NCBI GenBank assembly: GCA_030549495.1 | Contig: JAUIRK010000106.1 | Span: 248,001-312,000, forward strand | Length of the DNA stretch: 64,000 nt | Direction: 5' to 3' | From: Nectonema munidae | Taxonomy: Eukaryota > Nematomorpha > Nectonematoida > Nectonematidae | Shown here: one piece after another, positions 1-11,800 of the stretch | How positions within the stretch are numbered: position 1 is the stretch's first letter | Layout of the letters: the number at the start of each line of letters is the position of its first letter | The notes under the pieces: generated by a model | The model's database searches: none | The model's input: the letters and a program-made list of their open reading frames with translations, nothing else | Told to the model about the DNA's origin: nothing | Program-made: the position numbers and the translations under genes

Positions 1-1545
1 AACCTTTTATTTGACATTATACTCTCAGTTCTCAGTTTTTCGTTCTTTTCAGAGATTTTTCAATTTTTTTCAAACCTATAAAAAACGCTCTCGTGTAGAG
101 CTAAATTTAAAAAATAAATTTAATTTAATTAAAGATGCTTCTTCAGCACCTAAACCTACGCAAAAATACCTTAGCGAAAAATATGGTGCTGGAATAAGTA
201 CTGTATCAGATATTTAAAAAAAAAAAAAAAATTTTTATTTATCTCATTTTGAAAATTAAGCTTTCAACGACAAAAAAGGTGTACATTTAAATCTAAATAT
301 GAAGAAATCAATGATCTTACATGGACGTGGTTTCAGAAAGCAAGGTAAAAAAATTAATATTTCCGGTACTATAATTGATGAAAAAGCTTTGAATTACTCT
401 AAAGAATTAGAATTTACAGAGTTCAAAGCATCTACAGGTTGGTTAGATTTTTTTAAAGCTCGACATTCTATAAAAGCGTTTCGAGTTGTTGGAGAAAGTA
501 ATGATATAAATTTAGATAATGTTAATAATTTTAAAGAAAGAAAGTTTTTAATTGTGATGAAAAGGCGTTATATTTTCGTGCCATGCCTGCAAAAAGACTT
601 GCTGTAAAAAGTGATAAATGTAAAGGTGAAAGGATTTCTAAAGATCGTTTAATTATAATGCTTACTTGTAGTCAAACAGATGAAAAACTTTCTCCATTGG
701 TAATAGGGTCAGCAAAAAACCGCGATATTTTAAGTCACTTAAAATCAATGATCTTCCAGTAAGATGGGAATATGGAAGATGGGATGGGATGAATGGCTTC
801 TAGAATTTTTATTCAATGGGATCAATCACTTGATAAAGATATCAGGCGACAAAGACGTCAAATTATACTCTTTCTTGATAACGCTCAATCACACACTTTG
901 CTTTAACTTGATAATGTAAAGTTAAAGTTTTTACTTCCAAATAGAACATCATGTTTGCAGTCACTAGATCAAGGAATTATTAGTTCCTTCAAAGTAAATT
1001 ACCCAAAGCAATTAAATTTGCACATCATTGCAAAAATGAAAAGTTTTCACATTGCGAATGTGCTTGCTAAATCAGTGAGTCTTTTAGATGCCATTATGTG
1101 GATCAAAGAAGTATGAAAGAGTGTCAACTATTTCTTCCTGCTTTTCTCATTGTGAATTTAATACACAAACTAGTTTTGATCACAATTTAGAAGAAGAAGA
1201 ACACATGCATCTTTCTACATTAATATCTCAAATTAGGGATACACGTGTAGATTTAGAGCAGTATAATAATATTGACGAAAATCTTCATATTCAAAATAAT
1301 GCTTGTAATTGGGAAGAATTAATTTTGCAAGATAAAAATTCCACAACTTCAAGCTCAAGTAGCAACAATAATACCACTGAAAAAATAATCAGGATTCAAA
1401 AATGTAGTTTCAATGACGTATGATGTAAAAAAAGGTTGCTTTAAATACATCAAGAACAAAGATGCACCAAGCGTTTTCTAAAATTTTACAAGAAGCAGAA
1501 ACAGAGTTAATTAAGAAGAAACATAAGTTCAAACAATTCTCTTGA
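1..1545 (+). mobile_element. Broken pogo/Tigger-type DNA transposon (transposase remnant)
   Basis: Translated pieces in several frames follow a Tigger/Jerky-type transposase in order. A CENP-B-like helix-turn-helix lies at about 80-215 (KKRSRVEL, YGAGISTVSDI). A second CENP-B domain lies at 299-500 (GWLDFFKARHSIKAF). The DDE core follows: FNCDEKALYFRAMPAKR near 550-590, LFLDNAQSH near 870 and LDQGIISSFK near 965. All three acidic catalytic positions can still be read, but in different frames and with stops, so the gene is dead. The serine- and acid-rich stretch 1088-1423 fits the variable C-terminal tail of this family. The left end is probably at or before the window edge. The family assignment rests on motif recognition and is fairly secure; the exact ends are not. 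Confidence 0.8.
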
Positions 1546-1689
1546 AAAAGTTTCAAGTTTTTGAAACTGTGAGCGGCTTTAATTAGCCTTTTGTGTACTT
1601 GTTACCTTGATTATTTCAATAAATTTCTTTCTTTCTTCAAACAAACAAGCTTAGAAAAAATTGTAAATACAGGTTTTTAAAAATTCTGC

Positions 1690-2221
1690 AAAACATCTTA
1701 AAACTGGCCCTCAAAGCCCTGTTCTTAATACAATTGAGCAAATGTGGGTTGAGCTAATAACAAAGTTCATCTAAGAAACACGAGAAGCCTTGAAGAATTA
1801 TGAGAATTATCGAACCATGAATGGGAATTGATTCCAGATGAATATATAAAGAATCTATATAGCTATTTTCCAACAATTGTTTCAATTATTCGGGCTAAAG
1901 GAAATGAGACAAAGTATTGAAAAGAATGTATATTATCAAGGTAAATATTTTATAAAAAAAAATAAATTTCGTATTTTATATTTTATTTTTTTAATGAAAA
2001 CAAATAGCCGAAAACTTTTGCACCTAATTTTTAATAGATAAAATATACAAATGATAATTTTGAATAAATTAAAAAAGAAGATAATCAGAAATTTTCATTA
2101 ATGAAAAAGCATCATTTTAAGATGGTATTTATAATGAATTAATTTAAATAAATAAATTTCAATGATCAAAAGATTCTAAAGAAAAAATAGCTATGGCCAA
2201 AAACATTTACACTCTACTGTA
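1690..2221 (+). mobile_element. Tc1/mariner C-terminal remnant with right inverted repeat
   Basis: In mixed frames the stretch 1690-1920 reads like the end of a Tc1-type transposase: SPVLNTIEQMWVEL, then RNTRSLEELWELSNHEWE and AKGNETKY. The Glu of the DDE triad would be in NTIEQMW. Further down, 2191-2220 (CTATGGCCAAAAACATTTAC and then ACTCTACTGT) resembles a Tc1 terminal repeat reading outward into TA. A similar motif at about 2005-2032 may be a second, older end. No N-terminal Tc1 part is visible, so this is a 3' fragment lying directly behind the Tigger remnant. Frameshifts and stops make it non-coding. Confidence 0.7.
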
Positions 2222-2608
2222 TATAAAATCAACGGTTAATTGTGTGACGAAAATATGTAAATGTATGTATATCAGTTTGTGCGTATATCACATATGTGTT
2301 CGAAAGCTCTTTTGTAACTGAACTAGCTATGAGTTAAAATAAAAAACGTGTCACTTGCGTGGATGATTTGCAAATTCAGTTTATTTAGCTTTTATTTGCG
2401 TGGCACCACCAATCAGAGGGGGTACGCGAGGGCTCACAAAAAGCTAGTTCGCCGTAAAAGAGTAAAAACACGTTGTTTCACTTAGCCCCAAATGTAGTTT
2501 GTACAATCCGACTGATCGCCTTTAACAATGTCTCAGTACCACGATTCCACTACATATAAATTTCTTGAAGAAACGGAAAAGTGAAAAGAATGAAATAAAT
2601 AGCGATAC

Positions 2609-2813
2609 TTTTGACAAGAGGAAAGACTTGCTTTTTGTAGTGAATTTCTGCGTGAACTAGAAAGCGGCAATAATCTATCTTAAGCGGAGCAATGCAATAC
2701 CTCACTTTAACAAAGAAACTGTCTGTATAAGGAAGGCCAGAATTCATAATTTCACAATCAACCATGTACGTCTGATTGTAATCTAATTCAACATTTTGTG
2801 TCGAAGACCTTAG
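2609..2813 (-). CDS. GRAMD1: GRAMD1-like exon 6: second half of VASt domain
   Basis: The acceptor TTTTTTAG lies just above 2813 and the exon enters in phase 0. It reads YNQTYMVDCEIMNSGLPYTD, then SFFVKVRYCI and VHAEIHYKKQVFPLVK. This parallels the vertebrate Aster stretch with YVIDAEVLTHDVPYHDYF and RYRKQPWGLVK. The proposed donor A|GTATCG after 2609 leaves phase 1. If it is not used, the frame runs on through a hydrophobic stretch to a stop at 2550-2552. The family continues with about 20 more VASt residues, so splicing to an exon further left is more likely than a stop here. Confidence 0.8.
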
Positions 2814-5800
2814 CTAAAAAATTGTAAAGTTAAGAATGAATCAATAAAATTATGATGACACACAAATGTATTTAGGAAAATTAACTATGTTGAACAGGAA
2901 TAGGAACGTTTGCCAAAAAATCGATTTTGGACCCTCGTCATCCTAAGATTACCGGCCTGAGCCATTCTAACTGTCGGGTGGACCATGAAAAATTCATAGA
3001 AAGTGATGAGCGAACTCAAATTTTAAGTGCAGGCAAAGGGTTTTTGATAAGTAGCCATAATACTTGATATATTGGTTTTAATTTTTTTCCCATATTATAT
3101 ATAAGAATATAAGTAGAAAAGAAATTGTAAAATCTTTTTTTAGTTAGAACGCCAAAAAGTAGAAAAAAACTTGACAAGATATCTTTTGGAAAACAAGCAA
3201 ACAAATTAAATAAATTCTGGAAGCATATGAAATAAACATAAAAAGTAAGATGAAAAAACCTATCACAATCATAAGAAAATTTAAAAATTGATTAAAATTT
3301 AGAATTAATTGCTTACAAGAAATTAAAGAATATAAGTCTTAAAAAAATATTTTTATTAAGCATAATATCTGAAGGGCATTTGACTTTTCAAGGGAATTTC
3401 ATAATCAAGAGTTCTATAAATCTTCATTATGTAAATTGAAATTATATAATTCATAAATCTATTAATTTTTAAAAAAAATATTGCAATTACTAAATTATTT
3501 TATTGAAAAAAAGTGAACAGGGTGTTATAAATTGAATGAAGTTTCAAAGCAATTTTGATATGATGTTTTGATTTTATGGAATGTACATATGAGAGGTGAT
3601 ATAATGTATTGAACAGTTAGTTTTTCCATAAAACAAATGATATTTTAACGTATATAAGAGGAGCTCTTTTTTGTATGAAAAATTTGGTTCAAAAGTTGAA
3701 TAGTTTATTTATTATGCATGAAAAATATTGGCCAAGCAATATATATAACCAAATATGGAAATTGAACAAGGACAGAACGAAGTTATCGAAATGTAAGTTG
3801 TCTTGTGTCTTTTTTAGAAATGTCTTTTAGAAAAAAAATTGAAAGAAAATTAAAAATAAATCTTTTAGTCTGTTTAGAAAAAGTCTTTTAGTATTTTTTT
3901 TCTCTTTTTTTAGAAATACTCTACCTTAAAGAAATTTATTAAAATATAAAATTAATATGATATTTTTCCGTATTTTGAATCTGCCATTTTTTCTGTTTTT
4001 TTGCTAGTTCTATTTTTTACGTGCCATTTTAAAATATGATTATTATTATTATTATAAGATTTGAAAAAATATATGAAAAACGTGAACAAATAATGTACCT
4101 GAACTTCAAAAGTAGGAGCAGATTTATTTGCGAACATACCTGGCACAATGACGATGTAATACAGAGTGCGCTGTTCTAGACCTTCTTTGGTAGGATGTGG
4201 GTGCCAATCACTCACAACAATGTCTTAAACATAAAACATCTAACATAAGTAGAAGGAGAGAATAACCCAAGATACCCGGAGTGTCGGTAAAAGTGATAAG
4301 TTGCAAAAAGATGAAATCTAGAGAGGTTGGTTAATGAACATTCAAATGTAAGGTTAACTATTTAACTAGTGAAACTATCAAAATAACTAAGACAATAAAC
4401 TCTCTATCTAACTAAACAATTGTCTAGGTTGCAAATTAAAAAATATAAAACAGTGCAAGGATCACGTAATAAAAAACACACTCATGCAAGATCTCTAAGA
4501 CCAGTATAAATGTGTTTTTTAATATTTACTAGTCTTTTTTTGTATGAAAGTATATATTCATTAGTTGAAAGAGATATATAATATAGTAACTTTGAAGTTT
4601 GATGTAATGATTTATGTATTTACATCGAGAGGAAAGTACATGGACATTTAGAATGGTATACCTAGACAGATAAATCACCATATAAGTTTGATTAAGTAAT
4701 CTTAAAAGAAAGACTGCCCTCTATAATATAATCATCAACGAATATTCAATAGAAAAGCTTTAACACACATTTAAAAAGTGTAGCTTTTTGCTGGGCTTAC
4801 ATTTTACAGACTCTAACTTTAATCTTTTATTTCTTTCAACCGAAATAACCAAATTTTAAAATGGAGCAGATCAACTACTTATTTTACTTGAGGCAGAGGA
4901 GGGGGGGGGGGGGTATTTAAACTTCAATAAACGCTCATTGATTGTCAGGATATTTATTGTAGAAGATATTTGTTATGCTAGGTAATATTCTGTGACTTCG
5001 TCATTTTGAGACTATATCCCTCATTTTCAGAAAATCTGTTCAATTTCTTTGACTATATAGAACTGTTTTTTATTTTAGAGTAGAAAACATATACAATGCC
5101 AGATCATGTCGTAAAAGATAACGACTTCCAGAAAATGAACAAAATTCAAATATTCATATACATAAAAAATGCAAAGTTTTATTCTAATTTTTTTCTAAGC
5201 TGAATTTGGTTCACATATCTAATAGGAACTGAACACGTGTAGTTTTCAATTTTTTGGATTGTTTAAAGGTAGGTGTAGATATATTTAATTACTCAATAAA
5301 TGTAATGATGAAAAATTATCGTATAAAATTTGCCGATCCTTCAAGTGGTTGCGACTAACTTGTTTGGAACCACTGTTCGGAAGATTAAAGATAATAATTG
5401 TAAAACATTTACCTTTGTAGTTTCGTTCAGAATACAGAGTTTTAACAAATATTGTTTCCGAAAATATAAGATTATAAATATGGGCTGAAGACTTCGGGAT
5501 ACAAATATCCAGGTACAACTTTCCTTCGTGACCAAAATGACCACACGGCATTGCAGAGTTATTTATTTCTAAAAGGAAAAAAAGATTGCGTTATAAAAAA
5601 GAATGATATTGAAATTTTAGAATTTAAAATAAATTAATATTCGGGCAAGTTAGAAAAAATGTATACTCTATAAACTAAGCTCTTTAGTTAGGGTAAAGTG
5701 ATTTAAAGTTGCATTGTTAAATCAAAATAAAACAAGAAATGAATACAGTTTATAAGTTTGAATGATTTAATCGATCTTAGAAATAGTATCAAAAATGATT

Positions 5801-8800
5801 AAAATCCAAACATGGATTGCACTTTCAAATAGCTAGTTGATACTTATACGATGGAAAAATGCATTAGTTTCAGAAATAGTTACTAACATACTGTATTCAG
5901 GCGTGTGTAATAAACAATAAATGAAAATGCGAATCTTTTAGCTTCAAAATAAGTAAATAAGGTGAAAACAAGTATCTTCATAGGCCACGTTTAGCAGCGT
6001 ATTCAAGGTTGCTGCACATCTGTTACTTTACACCAGTTATCCCAAAAAAAGAAAATAACGTGGCTCAGATACATAAAATTCAATTGGAAAAGAAAGTAGA
6101 CAGTCAGTTTTCAAAATTTTGGTAGGGTTAGATATTTTATTCAAGTACTATAAAATATTAGGAATTGTGAAAAAGCAAAGTGGAATTTAGGTTAGATCCA
6201 AACATAAAAAAGAAAGATTGTTGCGTACTAGGTGTATAGTTTTGCTTTATTAACAAAAGCGATTGAGCAGCAGAATTTTAAAGACTAATTGTCTGTTTCC
6301 CTTTTAAATTGAATTTTATATATTTAAAACAGGCAATTTTTATACTTTTCCAGACACTGGTACTGGTCTTCAAGGAATCGTTATTTAATTGTACAGAAAG
6401 TAGGCTAAGCCTCAAATATAAAGAAACAAAGATATAATTACGCATTAAAAATAGAGATGTTGATCAGATGAGCAACGTGCTGAAATAATTACGATGGGGA
6501 GGGGAGAGGAGAGGAGGGACCCCATTTTTTGTGGGTGGGTGGCGTACAGAAATTTGTTTTAAGCACGTACCTTTTATTTGGTGTATATGCGTTCGCATGT
6601 ACACAGGCGATTTTATGATGATTATCGAGATAGACATATACATAGGGGAATTACATTGACAATTAACATGAAATTATCCATTGGGTATGATGCATGTATA
6701 GCATAATGAGAAATTGTATGATGATTGATGAAACTTTTATAATCTCACATTGAAAATAAAGATTATGAAACGCAACGCATCACGTATGGTGAGTATATTG
6801 GGTAATAATATATTGTATATGATGATTGATGATGTTTGTATTGGGGATGGCGTGAGCCCATAATTTTAATTACGTAATTCTCTCGTTAAAGCAATCAACG
6901 ATTCTAAAATAAAGATTTCAATGAAATTACGATGCGCTAATTCTGCTTAGAAGTGTAAATCAAATGACATTTTAACAGATTATAGCAAAAATGGAATTAC
7001 CACGGGGTAACAAAGAGGATGAGTTTAAATCTTCTTTGATGGAAACATTGTTATCGCCATTTTTGCTATTATTAGGAGAATTTAATGGAGAACTTTTATT
7101 GTTTGAAAAAGATTGTGTAATGGAGTCCGAAAAAACGTCATACTTTTCCTTAATGTTCGACTCTGATTTGACTTTATGGTGACCAGGTACAAAATTACTT
7201 TGCAAATTCTATAAAATATATTAAAAAATTTATACTTCAAAATTTAAATTCAAGAAAGCCATTTTGATGTTTCAATAGCAAAGTCAAACAAATATGAAAA
7301 TATTGAAACTTTTGTTAAAAAAGAAGAGATTCATTTATAATCCCGAATAAACAAAATATATAATTTTAAAGATACTATACGACACAAACTATTTTTATAT
7401 CCTAAAAAAACTTGGAATTTGATTTATCAAAATGTTTGCTAATAAATCACATATACATATAGATTTCTCTTTTCCCTAAATTTCTATATCCGAACATTCT
7501 AGAATTGGAAAGAACATATAAAGAAGTTCAAAATGACTTCTTTAAAGCGAAAAAATCCTTGCACTTTAAGAAAGTTGGTAAAATACAAATGGGATTCAAT
7601 TCAAAATTTTCATGCTTTGAAACTTAATTTCTTCACAAGGCAGTAAATTATATGCTGAACAAATAAAAACTAGAAAAAAAAAATATAAAAATTGTGTGAT
7701 TTTATTTCAATATTACTAATCGAGTACCAATGCTATCCAAGTATATGTTTGATAAAACCTGCATTATTCGTCCTTTTGCTCTTAAAAAAATAAAAATGTT
7801 CTACAAATATCAAAAATTTTTTCGACAGATATAAACACAGATTCTTATAGATCCGAAATAATTCACTTCTACAGCCAAAAAGAGGTGACTGTTTTGTTGG
7901 CATGATTGAGGATTATACAAGATAGTGAGATGGCATTTCATTATATTTTATAACACGTTTGATGAGGCATGTTTGCATAATTATATGATATAGTCAAAAA
8001 ATCAAGGAAAAATCTCTCAAAAGGCTTTCACAGAGAATTTAGTCTTTTAACTTTCTGAAAAGTGCCCGAAGCATCGAGTAAATAAAAAGACACTTACAAA
8101 CGATATGAGAAATGACATGAAAGTTAATTGTCTTCCTTGATTTATAAAATTCTCAACCTCCGTCTGTTTCTAAAACTACTGGCAAATGTTCTGATTGCAA
8201 ATAATGCATAAAGTTGAGAAAAAAATAGTTAAAATGCATAAACTCTATCGACTTAAAAACGCTATTTCAATATTATCAAAAGAAAATCGTAATTTTTCAT
8301 TTCCAATAAATTTTTATCCAATTTCCTCATTTCATAGTTGGGGTTTTATAAATATAGAATAAATATTTTTCCTCTATATTTCATTTATTCAAGAAAAATG
8401 AGTAAATGGTCTTCACATTTTCAATAAAATCTTGATCAGGTTCACCCTGAATGGTGTCTACATTTTCTAGACAAATATCGTTTGAATACATATGAAAGTG
8501 TGAACGGTGAGGGTGTTTCATTTGTATTTGTAATTTTAGTTTTAAAAATGAGGCATATTAGTATTTGTATTTAAAAACACTTCCAAAACTCTTCTATTAT
8601 TTCTTGTAAATCTACCTTGCTGGTTGAGGCTTGAAATCATAATGTAGACATTCAGAACATATTAACATTGTCCAGTAATTTCACCAAGGATTCTTCAAAT
8701 TTAGAAATCATTTATAGAAAAAAACTTCCTACCTATAAAAACCTCGATGCATTTTTTATTGCTTCTACTTTAGATCCCCAATTCAAAATACTTTGGTGTG

Positions 8801-11800
8801 ACAACACAGAACGTGAAAAGAACAAATCTACACTAATCCAGAAATTGATGAAACTAGTCAGTAATGCCGATCTTCAAACTGATGTTCAACAACAACCATC
8901 ATAAAAACGCGTAAAGGATTCCTTACCGGCATTACATGGTTCAAAATTGGAAAATTTATCAAATATTGCACCTGATTTTTTGACTATTCCGGTTTAGTCT
9001 GCTCCTGCTGAGCGTTTATTCAGTGTTGCTGGCAACGTCTTCAAACGAGATAGATGTCAATTAAATGATATCACCTTTGAAACGTTAATCTTTATTAGAT
9101 GTAATACTAACAAGAGCACGACATTAGATTTACGAAATTTTATACATGCATTTTAGATGCTTAAAATATAAAAATGTGATAAGGAAATATTGAAAAGTAG
9201 AAATTGATGCATTGTGTGAGCATAGTGTTTGGTTTTGTCTTACGCGTGAAAACAAAATATATTTACAAAAGTAGTTCAAACACTTTTTAAAGTATTTGTA
9301 TTTAACAAAGCTCATCATTTAGCTCAAATTATTGAGCTATCAATAAATACTAACGAATGTCAGATTTATTTGCCTCAAGCAAAAAGGAACATACAAAAAG
9401 GACAAATTGGCCATATTGTTTCGATATTTTTGGTTGATAAATTTGTTTTTAATTTTGTTCTTTAAAATAATTTGTCTTTGAATGATTAAAATGTCTTCAT
9501 ATGCATAAATAAAGGCTAAATTGCAAAAATGCATTTTTGAATTGAAAAAGGGTGGAGCGGAATTGCAAAAAGGTGTGACGGAACTGAAAATGGTATATAC
9601 AGCTGCATTCATGGACTATCCTTTAGGCAAGAGATGCTCAACCTTTTTGGTTAGGGGGGCAAAAATGCTTTTTTTCTATTATGAATGGGGTGCATAAAAG
9701 AATAACGTGATAAACTAAATTTGGTTTGTTTTAAGATAAATAAAATTAATTTTAAGAAAAAAACTAAAAACATATTACGAAGAATAATTATCAATCAATA
9801 AAATTAAACGTATTTTATTTAAAAAGTAGATTTATATTAAAAATCATTCAAATGACAGATGATGTTTACTTTTACTTAAATCGATACGTCAACTGTGGCT
9901 TTTAACATATTTTAATGTAGCTTTTATTTCAAAAATGAGCTTATTTTAAAAATTAGTAAGGTAAGGGTAATGGTGAAGGAATCGTGAGGTGTTTTCATCG
10001 AGAAAGCACAATTGCACCGCTTGTTTCGAACTGAGGAAGGTAGGCTTGATGCAGGATCGAATCGAAGACCTTGAATTATTAAAACCCAGTATCTTATCAA
10101 CCTTACTCATGCCCCCAACTTTATTAAATTTTTATTAATTAAATTTATTTTAAAAAAGTTTATCAAGTTTAAATTTGCGAAACTAAGCTTGCAATATTGA
10201 TTTAATGAAAAAGGAAGTATAATTAATTTTGGCGTTTATTGAAAAAAGTAAGATTTAAATTTTTGTTATAAATAATTGAAATTTTATGACAATTTAATTT
10301 GTATTACATAAAGATAATTTGTTACTACTTTTGTTTCAATAATTTTTAAAAAATAGTAAAATATATTTCAACTTTGCTTAGAATTGTGAATGAAGAAGTG
10401 GCCCACACAAAGAATTAAATTGAACCACACTGCGGCCTGCAGGTCGTAGGTTGAGCATCCCTACAGACAAAACATTAAGACAATTGTTCAAGCAGTTTTT
10501 GAATATCTTTAATGAACTCTTTGAGCACCAGCATGACACAAGAAATGAAAATCGCCTCTTTAAAATATATAAAATTTCATTGAAAAAGAAAGCAGACAAC
10601 TAGTCTTAAAAATTCTGGTGCTCAAAGTTTAAATCCTTGCAGTGGCGTAACCATGAGAATTGCCGCTCGGGGCGGATCATAAATTTGACACCCCTTTTTA
10701 TTTTAAAAAATTGGTTAAAAACGCATAAAACTTTATTTATTTATAAATTAGTTTTATACAAATGCTTATAATAGAAAATAATGCTTTAATATGAAAATAA
10801 AAAAAAATGGAAAAATTATTTAATTACATACAAATATTCATTTTCAACTTTTTATAGATGAACTTTTCTAGCTTTTTCGTTAGCAAACTCTTCAATAACT
10901 TCGTCAAAAACTTTTTTCGGGTCTCAGATTTGTTGTGTATGCATGTTTTTTTGTGTTTGTCAAATGAAAATCTCTTATAACACAAACTGTTATAAAAATC
11001 TTAACATCATATTGATTGCAATATATGAGTGATTTCAAAATATGCCGCCCGGGGCGGACCGCCCGCACCTAGTTACGCCATTGAATCCTTGTTAAAGATA
11101 AGGATTTACAAATCAGGGAAAACAGGCACCGATCATTCGAAAATTAAGTCTATTCTATTTCTAGATTAGAGAAATGTTAGCATAAGGTTTAAATCGTACG
11201 CTGGACGAAATGGGATAGATTTTTTGATTATTTTCGTAGTGATTGACTAAAACAGATTGATAGGGGTTGACGTAATCATCATCGTCACTTGTGAGCCCGA
11301 GCTCACTTCCATAGCACCGGTGAATCAGGGTCCACATTTTGTGATTGGTCAGTGGATAATTGATCAGAGCATTTTGCCAAACTTCAAACAGCAGAAAGTA
11401 GGTTTTATCTCGATTGCTGAGAGAACTGAAAGTAAAACGTTCGCCAGAGTTCGTGCAAACGGATATCGCATTTGGAAAAACTTTAGCTGTTTTTTCTTTA
11501 TTCAGAAATGTGATGTTTTTGAAAGCGATTTGCAAGGATGTTTCCCACCTAAAATTTTGAATAATAATATAGAACATTTTTCAATGATTTTTAATAAACG
11601 AAAACAGCTCATTTCTGTAAACACTTAAAAATTGGCAGACTATTGAATGAAACGAACGAAAAAACGTTACAATGCGTTGAATCAGAAAAGAGCTAAGGTG
11701 TCAAATTCTAGGAGGGCATTTGACTTTAATGGAGCACTTTATAAACAAGAGTATAATTAAAGCATCTTGATTTGCACTTTGGCCTCCAATAAATGTAAGA

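Noticed and set aside
1088-1423. Independent small gene
   Set aside because: Position and composition fit the variable tail of the Tigger transposase remnant, and the Tigger core directly precedes it.
6991-7182. Plus-strand 63-codon frame
   Set aside because: Antisense of the linker exon.
11257-11628. Plus-strand 123-codon frame
   Set aside because: It is the antisense shadow of the GRAM-domain exon on the minus strand.
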